DNA of 20,504 nucleotides. It comes from Nanobdellota archaeon. Lineage in GTDB: Archaea > Nanobdellota > Nanobdellia > SCGC-AAA011-G17 > GW2011-AR17. The notes beneath the pieces are model-generated. The model was not told where the DNA came from. It searched no databases and was given only the letters and a program-made list of their open reading frames with translations. How positions within the stretch are numbered: the stretch's first letter is position 1; every line of letters begins with the position of its first letter. Location: NCBI GenBank assembly GCA_030018575.1, contig JASEIA010000014.1, forward strand, positions 1 through 20,504. Reading direction: 5' to 3'. The position numbers and the translations under genes are program-made. Shown in pieces: positions 7,106-15,213 of the stretch.

Positions 7106-8830
7106 ATGGGAAAGAGGTATTTATTGCTGATAATAGCCGCGCTGTTGTTGATGCCTTGCGCGTTCGCAGCAATAAGCGTCACGCTTACAACGCCAGCAAG
7201 CCCTCACACTTCATCTTCAAGCACTGTGAGCTTTGTATGCTCTGCAACTGACGACACTCATGGAATAGCCAGTGTGGATTTATATATGGGCACAGCAGAA
7301 ACATGGCATAAGAATAAGACCGCCCAAGGAAGCCAGCTTTCGGTTGCTGTTGAAGGTATACCAAATGGCGTTTTTGAATGGAACTGCAATGCAACTAATA
7401 ACCTTGGCGCAGGGGCTTTTGCTTCTTCCAACAGCAGCCTTACAGTGAATGTTGTTTCAAACACAGCGCCAAGCTTCTCAGGCCCAATAGAAAACCAGAC
7501 ATTCGATGAGGATACTACGCTTTCAAATGCATTTGATTTGGATACTTACTTTACAGATTCAAGTGCGCTTACTTACACTGCTTCAGGCAACACGCAAATT
7601 ACTGTTTCAATCGCAACAAACGGGCAGGTTACGTTTTCATCAACAAATAACTGGTCAGGCTCTGAGCTAATCAGGTTCACTGCAAGCGACGGCTCCCTGA
7701 CAAACACAAGCAATTACATCAATGTGTCTGTAACTGCAGTAAACGACGCGCCATACTACACAACAATTCCAGCCCAGAACATGACTAAGAATACAAACAA
7801 GACAATAACATTAAGCTCTTATTTCGGCGATGTGGAGGGAACTTCACTGACATATAATGTCTCAACAGCCCCCTCGCACATGAATTACACAATCAGCGGA
7901 GCAACAGTCACATTAGCGCCCGAGCCGAACTGGACAGGGACAACAACAATTGTGTTCTCAGCGTCTGACGGAGACGCGACAACAAACAGCAATTCAGTCA
8001 CACTGCGCGTAAACGGGACTTCAACAAATACAACAAACAGGGCGCCTTCACTGGGATGCCCCACGGGATGGAAAAATATTCTGGCCGGAGAGTCAAAAAC
8101 ATTCACAATAACAAAGTCAGACCCTGACGGAGACATGCTTACAGTCACGTGGAAAATAGGGGATGATGTGATAAGCGGGGAAACAGGAGACTCTTATTCA
8201 TTTTCAAAAGACGAGTCAGGCTATTACACTTTGAAAGCAATTGTCTCTGATGGCAAGGAGGAAAAGGAATGCTTCTGGGCAATAAATGTGACTTCAGCAG
8301 CGGACTTAAACTACACTTCAGAGGCTCCTGATCTCGCATCAATCATAGCTGGCCAGACAGAAAAGGTTGCAAGGTGCGGCGACAGCGACATACAGGAAGG
8401 AGAAAACTGCGCCAACTGCCCTTCTGATGTTGTCTGCGCCTCCGGCGAAGTATGCAGCAACAAAATGTGCGTCCCAAAGACAAGCTCTTTCAAAGTGCTA
8501 ATCTGGATTGGGATTATAATAGTTATAATACTAGGCGGAGGGTTTGCAGCTTACAAACTGACGACAAGAAGAAAGATGGAAACAAGGGTAAGGGACAGAA
8601 GGATGCTGTCGCAGGTTGAGAAAGAGCTTCCGCCTATTGATTTGCATGACATTTACGAGAAGGAGTCCCCTAAGCCTGACACTGATTCAATACCGCGGCC
8701 TGTTGAAAATCCCCTTAAGAAATATGTCCATTCAATGCGGGAAAAGGGAGTGTCTGACGCAGACATACACAAAGCATTGAAAGAAAAAGGCTGGAATGAT
8801 GCGCTGATAAGGCAGGCGCTGAAGCATTAA
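7106..8830 (+). CDS. Ig/cadherin-like surface protein with Cys motif and cytoplasmic tail
   Basis: 574 residues. Signal peptide (MGKRYLLLIIAALLLMPCAFA), then four beta-sandwich segments: an Ig-like domain (about 23-115), two cadherin-like domains containing APSFSGPIENQTFDEDT and FTASDGS-type strands (about 117-310), and a PKD-like one (SDPDGDMLTVTWKIGDD, about 312-405). A Cys motif starting CGDSDIQEGENC (from C424) has eight cysteines, counting up to SNKMC. A membrane helix follows (464-485), then a cytoplasmic tail with a basic RRK start and a two-helix end, YVHSMREKGVSDADIHKALK and EKGWNDALIRQAL. Many NxT/S sequons suggest glycosylation. The role is probably adhesion or envelope structure, by inference. 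It is followed after 1 base by a gene encoding the same Cys-helix-tail plan. Confidence 0.85.
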   Translation: MGKRYLLLIIAALLLMPCAFAAISVTLTTPASPHTSSSSTVSFVCSATDDTHGIASVDLYMGTAETWHKNKTAQGSQLSVAVEGIPNGVFEWNCNATNNLGAGAFASSNSSLTVNVVSNTAPSFSGPIENQTFDEDTTLSNAFDLDTYFTDSSALTYTASGNTQITVSIATNGQVTFSSTNNWSGSELIRFTASDGSLTNTSNYINVSVTAVNDAPYYTTIPAQNMTKNTNKTITLSSYFGDVEGTSLTYNVSTAPSHMNYTISGATVTLAPEPNWTGTTTIVFSASDGDATTNSNSVTLRVNGTSTNTTNRAPSLGCPTGWKNILAGESKTFTITKSDPDGDMLTVTWKIGDDVISGETGDSYSFSKDESGYYTLKAIVSDGKEEKECFWAINVTSAADLNYTSEAPDLASIIAGQTEKVARCGDSDIQEGENCANCPSDVVCASGEVCSNKMCVPKTSSFKVLIWIGIIIVIILGGGFAAYKLTTRRKMETRVRDRRMLSQVEKELPPIDLHDIYEKESPKPDTDSIPRPVENPLKKYVHSMREKGVSDADIHKALKEKGWNDALIRQALKH

Positions 8831-8831
8831 G

Positions 8832-9767
8832 ATGAAAAAGATATTTGTAATATCTGTTTGCATTTTTTTCCTGTTCTCATTAATCACTTTTGCGCAGAAT
8901 GATACGAATATGACAGCGCCTGCTGCAAACATGACAGCGCCTGCAAATGCAACATTGCCTTCTGCAGGGAATGCAACTAATGCAAGCAATGCAGGAAACG
9001 CAACCATGGCTGTTCATCCGGCAGCGCCGCCTCTTATTCCGCCTGCGGTTCCGAGAAACCATTCACAGCAGAATATTCCGGACTGCGGCAATGGGAAGGT
9101 TGATGCCGGAGAGAACTGCTTTTCCTGCGCAAGGGATGTAAAGTGCCTAAGCGGGCAGCAATGCAACCATGAGACAGGCAAATGCGACACAATAATAAAC
9201 TTTAGAACATATATAATAGTGGGAATTGGAATCTTCGTGCTTTTGGGGTTATTCTTTTTTGCAAAAAGGCTTATGAAAACCCGAGAAAAACAAAGTTTTT
9301 CTGGGCCCCAAAAATCTGGCGGATTTTCGAGGGAGAAAGAGGAACCGGTGCAGCTGCCAAGGCAAATGCCCCAACAGGCGCCTGCGGCGCTTCAAGGGCA
9401 AAAACCTTTAGGGCAAGCGCAGCAGCCTCCTTTGGCGCAGCCTTCGGCTACAAGCCAACAGCCTGTACAGCCAAGCCCTGTTGCAAATGCGAAGATTCAG
9501 CTGCCTCCGGGAATGGCGCGGTCTTCTTCAATGCCTGAAAGAGCAGCTGAGCAGAAGGAAACAGACAATGGGCAGGGGTTTCAGGAAATGTCTCAGGCAA
9601 TTGACGAGCATCCGGGAGAGACAATGCCTCAGAAGTTCATAAGGCAGATGCGGGAAAAGGGATGGAATGACGAAAGGATAAGGATGAAGATGAAAGAGTC
9701 GGGCTGGAGCGAGACGCAGATTGCGCTGGAATTCTTAAAAGCTCCCAAGTTTATCAGAAAGCAATGA
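8832..9767 (+). CDS. membrane protein sharing Cys motif and tail with the preceding gene
   Basis: 311 residues, starting 1 base after the previous stop, so co-transcribed. Signal peptide (to about residue 21), a short Ala/Asn/Thr-rich exported stretch full of N-glycosylation sequons (NMTAP, NATLP, NATNASNAGNAT), then a Cys motif beginning CGNGKVDAGENCFSC (from C85), a membrane helix (about 127-147), a long Pro/Gln-rich cytoplasmic linker, and a C-terminal pair of helices (FIRQMREKGWNDERIRMKMK and ESGWSETQIALEFL). The Cys motif and helical end are clearly related to those of the upstream gene. The family is not one I can name. The shared tail could bind a common cytoplasmic partner. Confidence 0.8.
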   Translation: MKKIFVISVCIFFLFSLITFAQNDTNMTAPAANMTAPANATLPSAGNATNASNAGNATMAVHPAAPPLIPPAVPRNHSQQNIPDCGNGKVDAGENCFSCARDVKCLSGQQCNHETGKCDTIINFRTYIIVGIGIFVLLGLFFFAKRLMKTREKQSFSGPQKSGGFSREKEEPVQLPRQMPQQAPAALQGQKPLGQAQQPPLAQPSATSQQPVQPSPVANAKIQLPPGMARSSSMPERAAEQKETDNGQGFQEMSQAIDEHPGETMPQKFIRQMREKGWNDERIRMKMKESGWSETQIALEFLKAPKFIRKQ

Positions 9768-9775
9768 TGCATACA

Positions 9776-9785
9776 TTTTTATATA
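9776..9785 (+). promoter_or_regulatory. TATA-like box for the DHH gene
   Basis: TTTTTATATA, centred 27 bases before the ATG at 9808. It separates this gene from the surface-protein operon. Confidence 0.6.
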
Positions 9786-9807
9786 CTTCTTCAGCTTTAT
9801 TACCCCC

Positions 9808-10842
9808 ATGATAAGCAACGAGCAGATACTTGAATTCAGGAAGCTGCTTGAAAGCTCCGAGCGCCCATTGTTCTTTTTTGATGACGACCCCGACGGGCTT
9901 TGCGCTTTCCTGCTGCTGAAAAGGTTTGCAGGCAAGGGAAGGGGCGTTGTTGTCAAGTCAACCCCAATCTTGAACACCCAATTTCTTCATAAAGTCAGGG
10001 AAATAAGGCCTGACAGGATTTTCGTGCTTGACAAGCCGGGAATCGAGCAGGATTTTGTTGACGAGGCAGGCGTGCAGGTTGTATGGCTTGACCACCATCC
10101 GCCTTCAAATGTCAACGGAGTGCATTATTTCAACCCATTGCTTGACAAGACAAATGACAACAGCCCCACTTCATACTGGGCATACAGGATAAGCGAGGGC
10201 AGCCTGTGGGTTGCAATGGCCGGCTGCGTTGCTGACTGGTTTGTTCCTGATTTTGCATCCGAGTTTTCAAAACAATACCCTGACTTGCTGCCAAGGGTTG
10301 GGGAGCCCGGCTTTATGCTGTTTGACACAGGCATCGGGAAGCTTGCAAGAATAATCTCATCCCTGCTTAAGGGCGCAACAACCGATGTTTACCGCTGCAT
10401 TTCAGCGCTTGAGAAAATAAGGGAGCCAGAGGAGATACTTGAGGAAAAAACTCCCGCGGGAAAATATCTGATGAAGTACCATAAAAAAATAAACAAGGTG
10501 TATGACAAGCTTTTGCAGAAAGCGCTAAAGGAGCCTGCTGATGACAGTTTCATAGTCTTCACTTATCCAATGACAAAGATAAGCCTTTCAGGCGAGCTTG
10601 CGAACGAGCTTCTTTACAGGCTTCCCGGCAATTTCATAATAATAGGCAGGGTTAAGAAGGATTCTGTCGCGTTCAGCATAAGAAGCGCAAGCCACATAAT
10701 CCCGCCTCTTTTGAAAGAGGCTCTTGAAGGGCTTGACGGATATGGGGGCGGGCATGAGCATGCGTGCGGAGGCTCTGTTTCATTGAGGGATTTCCCTGTC
10801 ATGGCTGGCAGGCTGAGGAAGCTGGCAGGGCATAAGGATTAA
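9808..10842 (+). CDS. DHH/DHHA1-family phosphoesterase
   Basis: 344 residues. Metal-binding motifs of the DHH superfamily are all present: DDDPDG (25-30), D75 in VLDKP, DHH (95-97), and an aspartate in CVADW as motif IV. The C-terminal DHHA1 domain has GGGHEHACGGSV (313-324), which binds substrate. Such enzymes are Mn2+-dependent exonucleases or phosphatases acting on short oligonucleotides, pAp or DNA 5' ends; archaeal relatives include RecJ-like proteins of the replication complex. Here the linker between the domains is of ordinary length and no extra nucleic-acid-binding domain is seen. I cannot tell RecJ/GAN-like from NrnA-like activity. It has its own promoter and is followed by the acquired R-M genes. 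Confidence 0.9.
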   Translation: MISNEQILEFRKLLESSERPLFFFDDDPDGLCAFLLLKRFAGKGRGVVVKSTPILNTQFLHKVREIRPDRIFVLDKPGIEQDFVDEAGVQVVWLDHHPPSNVNGVHYFNPLLDKTNDNSPTSYWAYRISEGSLWVAMAGCVADWFVPDFASEFSKQYPDLLPRVGEPGFMLFDTGIGKLARIISSLLKGATTDVYRCISALEKIREPEEILEEKTPAGKYLMKYHKKINKVYDKLLQKALKEPADDSFIVFTYPMTKISLSGELANELLYRLPGNFIIIGRVKKDSVAFSIRSASHIIPPLLKEALEGLDGYGGGHEHACGGSVSLRDFPVMAGRLRKLAGHKD

Positions 10843-10923
10843 ATTTTCGGTTTTGTTGAAAACTTTTCAAAAAATTGTAAGTAAAGTTAAAAAAGGGCAA
10901 ATACATACCTAGTCAGGGCTAAT
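10843..10923. promoter_or_regulatory. upstream region of the restriction-modification genes
   Basis: It holds the palindrome TTGAAAACTTTTCAA (10856-10870: seven paired bases each side of one C), which could be an operator for R-M control or a stem downstream of the DHH gene. A weak TATA-like AAATACATA (10899-10907) lies about 21 bases before the methyltransferase ATG. Confidence 0.45.
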
Positions 10924-11943
10924 ATGATACAATATAATAAAATTAGGTGTGGAGATTGTATAGACCTTATACAAACTATTCCAGATAAATCAATAAATCT
11001 TATTATAACTTCACCCCCATATTTTCAACAAAGAAGTTACGGGGGATTTCAAAAAGAAATAGGCGGAGAAAATGAGGTAGACAAATATATCTTAAATCTC
11101 TCTCAATTATTCCATGAATGTGTAAGAGTATTGAAAGACGACGGAAGTATAGTTTTTAATATGGGCGATAAATATGATAAAGGCAATCTTCTTTTAGTTC
11201 CATTTCGTTTTGCGTTATCAGTAATGCAAACAACACCCGTTAAATTGGTAAATTCTATAACTTGGGTTAAATTAAATCCCACTCCTCGGCAGTTTAATAG
11301 GCGCCTTGTAAGTAGCACAGAACCTTTTTTTCATTTTGTAAAGAACGATAGCTATTATTATAATATTAATGGATTCTTAAATACCTCCTCTCAAATAAAA
11401 TCCAAAAAACAAAATGTAACTAATGCAACTGGAAAAAAATATTTTGAAATGATTAATAATTCTAATCTATCAGATTGTGAAAAGAATAAAGCAAAAGAGG
11501 CTTTAACTAAAACAATTGAGGAAATGAGGGATGGTAAAATAGAAAGTTTTCGTATGAAAATTCGTGGTTTGCATTCAATGCCTTTTGGTGGACAAGAAGG
11601 AGGGAGAAAAACGCAAATCTTGAATAATGGCTTTACAATTATCAAACTATATGGGAATAAGATAAAACGTGATGTTATCGAGAGTCCTGTTGAAACTATA
11701 AAAGGCATAAATCATCCAGCAGTATATCCCCAGTATGTAATACAGGAATTGTTACTGCTTTTAACGAAAAAAGGAGATGTTGTTTTAGACCCTTTTTTAG
11801 GCTCTGGGACTACAGCAGTCTCTTGTAAACGTTTGGGCAGAAACTATATTGGGTTTGATATTAATCCGGATTATTGTAAAAGAGCAGAAGAAAGACTTAA
11901 AGGTATTAATGGAGAGGAGGATTTAAGAGAATGGTTGCTTTAA
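10924..11943 (+). CDS. type II DNA methyltransferase, SPPY type (probably N4-cytosine)
   Basis: 339 residues. It transfers a methyl group from S-adenosylmethionine to an amino group in DNA. Motif IV is TSPPYF (SPPY at 30-33), near the N-terminus, and the SAM-binding motif I is DPFLGSGTT (289-297), near the C-terminus; this order is that of the beta class. SPPY is usual for N4-cytosine enzymes, though N6-adenine enzymes can carry it. The region between (about 130-250) is the likely target-recognition part. The gene is markedly AT-rich and uses A/T-ending codons unlike the DHH gene before it. It overlaps the endonuclease gene by 13 bases. The recognition sequence cannot be read from the protein. 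Confidence 0.9.
   Translation: MIQYNKIRCGDCIDLIQTIPDKSINLIITSPPYFQQRSYGGFQKEIGGENEVDKYILNLSQLFHECVRVLKDDGSIVFNMGDKYDKGNLLLVPFRFALSVMQTTPVKLVNSITWVKLNPTPRQFNRRLVSSTEPFFHFVKNDSYYYNINGFLNTSSQIKSKKQNVTNATGKKYFEMINNSNLSDCEKNKAKEALTKTIEEMRDGKIESFRMKIRGLHSMPFGGQEGGRKTQILNNGFTIIKLYGNKIKRDVIESPVETIKGINHPAVYPQYVIQELLLLLTKKGDVVLDPFLGSGTTAVSCKRLGRNYIGFDINPDYCKRAEERLKGINGEEDLREWLL
11911..11920 (+). promoter_or_regulatory. strong Shine-Dalgarno inside the methyltransferase gene
   Basis: GGAGAGGAGG ends 10 bases before the endonuclease ATG at 11931. It is one of the few clear ribosome binding sites in a window where most genes look leaderless, and it fits translation of a downstream operon gene. Confidence 0.65.
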
Positions 11944-13103
11944 AACATATCAGTTTTACAGAAATATTAGATTTAGTTTATAGTTCTGCATGTGAGGATT
12001 ATAAAAAAGACAAGGGCATTACATTCTTGAAAGGATTAAATGACAAACACGTTGTTTCACTTAAGTCTATAACAGATAATATTGAATCATTTAAGGCAGT
12101 GGCTGCTGTTCTTACCACTTGTCTTCTTAAAAAGATAGAAAACCCCCAACAAGATATTCGATTACATAAAAAGGTATTAACTGGGGGCTATTCTGGACGA
12201 ACATTAGACACAGAGTATGTGACTCCCTTTTTTAAAAAAAGATTTCGCAGATATGCCATGAAAGAGAGCGGGTGGTTGACAAGGTCACTTGAACAAGCAC
12301 ATGCATTTACTTTGGGTTTTCCGGGCAAAATAAGAAATATTTCGGTAAAAAGTGCATTCTTATACTTATTAGACGAGGTAGAAAAAGGCAATGTCAAACC
12401 AGATAAATTAATGCAAGGATTATTTCTTTTGTTGATTCAAAAGTTAGAACATGAATCAAAAGAATTAACAATTATCTCTTCTCCTACAAAAGAAGATGTG
12501 ACAATAAATGTTCTGATTGAATGTTTAAAAGAACATTTCTTTTCCAGGTATAATGTATCTGGTGCTTCAAAATTGCCTGTTATAGCTCTATATTCTATTT
12601 ATCAGGTTTTAACATTGGACTTGCCTCGTTTCAAAGACAAAAAATTATCGCCTTTAAAAAGTCATATCTCTGCTGATTCAAAAGCAAAAGGAGTAGGTGA
12701 CATAGAACTCCTTACCAAAAAAGGGCAATACTTCGAAGCAATAGAAGTTAAGCATGGAATTCCTGTTGATGCTGATATGGTAAGGGATGCTTTTGAAAAA
12801 TTTAAGAAGAGGCCTATTGAAAGATATTATATCCTGACAACTGCTGAACCAAATATTAAAAGTGGGAGTGAGAAAGAAGTAAAGGAAATAATAGAACAGA
12901 TAAAACAAGAACATGGTTGTGAAGTCATTGTAAATGGGCTTATACATTCGTTAAAATATTACCTTAGATTGATACCTCAACCTGGCTTATTTGTTTGGAC
13001 ATATACACGAAATTTGGAAGCTGAGTTTAAAGCTTCTTCAGAGATTAAAGAAGAACATATGAGATTATGGGGGGATATTCTCAAAAAAAGATTAAATAGA
13101 TAA
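11931..13103 (+). CDS. type II restriction endonuclease, probably SacI family
   Basis: 390 residues; starts inside the methyltransferase 3' end (13-base overlap) behind a strong Shine-Dalgarno. The catalytic PD-(D/E)XK core is visible as GVGDIE (D257) and EAIEVKHG (E272 and K274), followed by RYYILTTAEPN. The N-terminal half has GGYSGRTLDTEYVTPFFKK and ESGWLTRSLEQAHAF, blocks that I associate with the SacI-type restriction endonuclease family; this family call is from memory of the pattern, and cutting site GAGCTC is not assured. It cleaves DNA not protected by the partner methyltransferase. Like its partner it is AT-rich, and the pair is flanked by genes of ordinary composition, indicating transfer. 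It looks full length and intact. Confidence 0.8.
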   Translation: MVALKHISFTEILDLVYSSACEDYKKDKGITFLKGLNDKHVVSLKSITDNIESFKAVAAVLTTCLLKKIENPQQDIRLHKKVLTGGYSGRTLDTEYVTPFFKKRFRRYAMKESGWLTRSLEQAHAFTLGFPGKIRNISVKSAFLYLLDEVEKGNVKPDKLMQGLFLLLIQKLEHESKELTIISSPTKEDVTINVLIECLKEHFFSRYNVSGASKLPVIALYSIYQVLTLDLPRFKDKKLSPLKSHISADSKAKGVGDIELLTKKGQYFEAIEVKHGIPVDADMVRDAFEKFKKRPIERYYILTTAEPNIKSGSEKEVKEIIEQIKQEHGCEVIVNGLIHSLKYYLRLIPQPGLFVWTYTRNLEAEFKASSEIKEEHMRLWGDILKKRLNR

Positions 13104-13130
13104 ATTTGCTATTTTAAGCAGGCACAAGAA

Positions 13131-13139
13131 TTAAATACC
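13131..13139 (+). promoter_or_regulatory. TATA-like box for the transglutaminase-like gene
   Basis: TTAAATACC, centred about 25 bases before the ATG at 13160. Confidence 0.5.
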
Positions 13140-13159
13140 CGCTCGTATTATTCTTATTC

Positions 13160-15124
13160 ATGATAAAAAAGGTGCTTTTGCTGCTTTTGCTTTTAATGCC
13201 TTTTGCAGCTGCAAATAAGTTCAGCGACAAGGCTGTTGTTGAGATTTTGGTTGAGGAGTCTGCAAGCGCAATAGCCACGCCTGAAAGGGGCTTTGTGAAC
13301 ATTAAATATCTTCAGGCAAATATTTCGCTTTTTCCAAAGGAATTTGTCAATCAGTTAATAGTTGAAAGAACAGTTGATACGAGTCCTTATACAGATGTCG
13401 AATATGTTGGAGACAGGCTTTTTGTGAAATGGGTGCATCCCAGTGAAGTCATGCTGAAGTTTACAATCAATGCAAGGGCGAGGGTTGTCAACAGCATTAT
13501 CCGCGTGCCTGCCAAGGTTCAGTTTCCGCATCCGGAGCCTTACAGGGCAGGGCCTTTTGACAGGGACATTGACCAGTACACAAAAGCTTCTGAATTCATT
13601 GACATTACACCGGAAATAAGGGCAAAATCAGCTGAAATTCTTGAGGGAGAGACAGACTATTACAGGGCTGCTTTCAAGGCGGCTGAGTGGGTTAATGAAA
13701 ATGTGAATTACACCCTCGACACAATGACTGAGGAGGCTGTGCAAAAGGCAAGCTGGGTTCTTGAAAACAGGTACGGGGTTTGCGATGAGATAACAGCATT
13801 GTTCATGGCATTGCTCAGGGCTGCAAACATTCCTGTAAGGTTTGCCGCGGGCCAGGTTTATTCTGACAAGGAAGAAGCTTTCGGCAACCATGGATGGGCA
13901 GAGGTTTATTTCCCTGGCTACGGCTGGGTGCCTTTTGACGTGACGTTCAGGCAGTTCGGCTGGGTTGACCCTTCGCATCTGAAATTGTCTGTTGAGGCTG
14001 ACCCTTCTGAGCCTTCTGTAAGCTACAGCTGGAAGACAGACAGCACGAAAATCAATATCAATCCGCTTACGATAAATGCAAGGGCTGTTTCTGCATCAGG
14101 CTTTCCTGAAAAGCATGCAGAGATATCTGTTGAGCCTTTGAGGACGGCTGTTGCAAACGGAAGCTATGTGCCTTTCAGGGTTACTGTGAAAAACCTTGAG
14201 GATTATTACCTTCCTCTTTTGGTCACGATAACAAAAGCGCCTGACTTGCTGGAAGACAATTCAAGGCCGGCGCTTCTTGCACCACATGAGGAGAAATCCC
14301 TGTTCTGGATTGCCAAGTTGCCTGAAAAGGCGGTTTCGCATTATGTTTACACCACGATGATTGAGGCAAAAGCTGTTTTTGCAGGCTCTGCAGGAGCTAA
14401 TATCTCGTTTGCAGAGAGCAATAAATACTTTTCAAAGGAATGGGCTCTTGGCACTGTGGAAAGGCTTTTGCCTCACGAGGAAAAAGAATTCCTGCCTGAC
14501 ATAGATATCTCATGCTCTTCATTGAAAGACTATTATTACAGGAGCGAGACAGCTGAAGTAAAATGCGCCCTTGAAAACAAGGGAAACACCAATTTCAAGC
14601 CCTTGAAAGTCTGCTTTGAGGCGCAGTGCAAGGATGCTGACATGCTCATTGGAGAGAAGAAGGAAGTAAGCTGGAGCATAGGGCTTGCTGACATAAGGGC
14701 GAGCGATTTCATGATTTCAGTTGAAAGCTTTAACATGGTAAAATATGCTTACCCTAAATTAAAGATTATTGAAGAGCCTGTTGTTGAAATGTCTGATTTT
14801 AGGCCATTGGCCGTTAAGTATGGGATAGATACAAACCTGAGCTTTTTCCTGAAAAGTAGCGCAGAGGCAAGGAACATAACAATGGATGTGAAGAATGTCG
14901 GGTATTCCTCGATAAGCTCTTTTTCAGGCGTCAGGGAGATGATAATTCCTTTTAATTCAAAAACAGCAAGGCGCGGGTTTGTTGACGTGAAATTAACTTA
15001 TTACGGCGAGGTTGGAAAGGAGTATTCTTCTGAAGAGAGATTTAATATTGAAGTTGTGGATATACCCTGGTACGTAAGGCTTGGCATGTGGATAGAAGAG
15101 CTTTTGCCGTTCGTGAAGTTCTAG
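13160..15124 (+). CDS. secreted transglutaminase-like protein
   Basis: 654 residues. The signal peptide is very leucine-rich (VLLLLLLLMPFAAA). The transglutaminase-like (papain-fold) domain has its triad in order: C208 in RYGVCDEITALF, H244 in GNHGWAEVYFPGYGW, and D260 in VPFDVTF. Members act as transglutaminases, peptidases or peptide N-glycanases; which reaction applies here is not shown. Before it is a beta-rich stretch (about 25-140), and after it three or so Ig-like beta domains (about 300-620; LRTAVANGSYVPFRVTVKN, KCALENKGNTNFKPLKV). No clear C-terminal membrane helix is seen; the end (WYVRLGMWIEELLPFVKF) may be amphipathic. It is likely an envelope or extracellular enzyme and has its own promoter. 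Confidence 0.85.
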   Translation: MIKKVLLLLLLLMPFAAANKFSDKAVVEILVEESASAIATPERGFVNIKYLQANISLFPKEFVNQLIVERTVDTSPYTDVEYVGDRLFVKWVHPSEVMLKFTINARARVVNSIIRVPAKVQFPHPEPYRAGPFDRDIDQYTKASEFIDITPEIRAKSAEILEGETDYYRAAFKAAEWVNENVNYTLDTMTEEAVQKASWVLENRYGVCDEITALFMALLRAANIPVRFAAGQVYSDKEEAFGNHGWAEVYFPGYGWVPFDVTFRQFGWVDPSHLKLSVEADPSEPSVSYSWKTDSTKININPLTINARAVSASGFPEKHAEISVEPLRTAVANGSYVPFRVTVKNLEDYYLPLLVTITKAPDLLEDNSRPALLAPHEEKSLFWIAKLPEKAVSHYVYTTMIEAKAVFAGSAGANISFAESNKYFSKEWALGTVERLLPHEEKEFLPDIDISCSSLKDYYYRSETAEVKCALENKGNTNFKPLKVCFEAQCKDADMLIGEKKEVSWSIGLADIRASDFMISVESFNMVKYAYPKLKIIEEPVVEMSDFRPLAVKYGIDTNLSFFLKSSAEARNITMDVKNVGYSSISSFSGVREMIIPFNSKTARRGFVDVKLTYYGEVGKEYSSEERFNIEVVDIPWYVRLGMWIEELLPFVKF

Positions 15125-15140
15125 CCGCCTTCCCGAAAAA

Positions 15141-15190
15141 GTTTATAAATGATGAGTTCATACTTCTTGTGGCTTAAAAAAGCCGTTTTT
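15141..15190 (+). promoter_or_regulatory. promoter and 5' hairpin of the AAA ATPase pair
   Basis: TATA-like GTTTATAAAT (15141-15150) predicts a start near 15170, just where a hairpin begins: GGCTT (15171-15175), loop AAAA, AAGCC (15180-15184), then GTTTTT. The message would carry a stem at its 5' end and a leader of about 40 bases, unlike the other genes here. The hairpin plus T-run also resembles a terminator; which role applies is unclear. Confidence 0.5.
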
Positions 15191-15213
15191 ATGCAAAAAC
15201 AAGGGTGTTTGGC

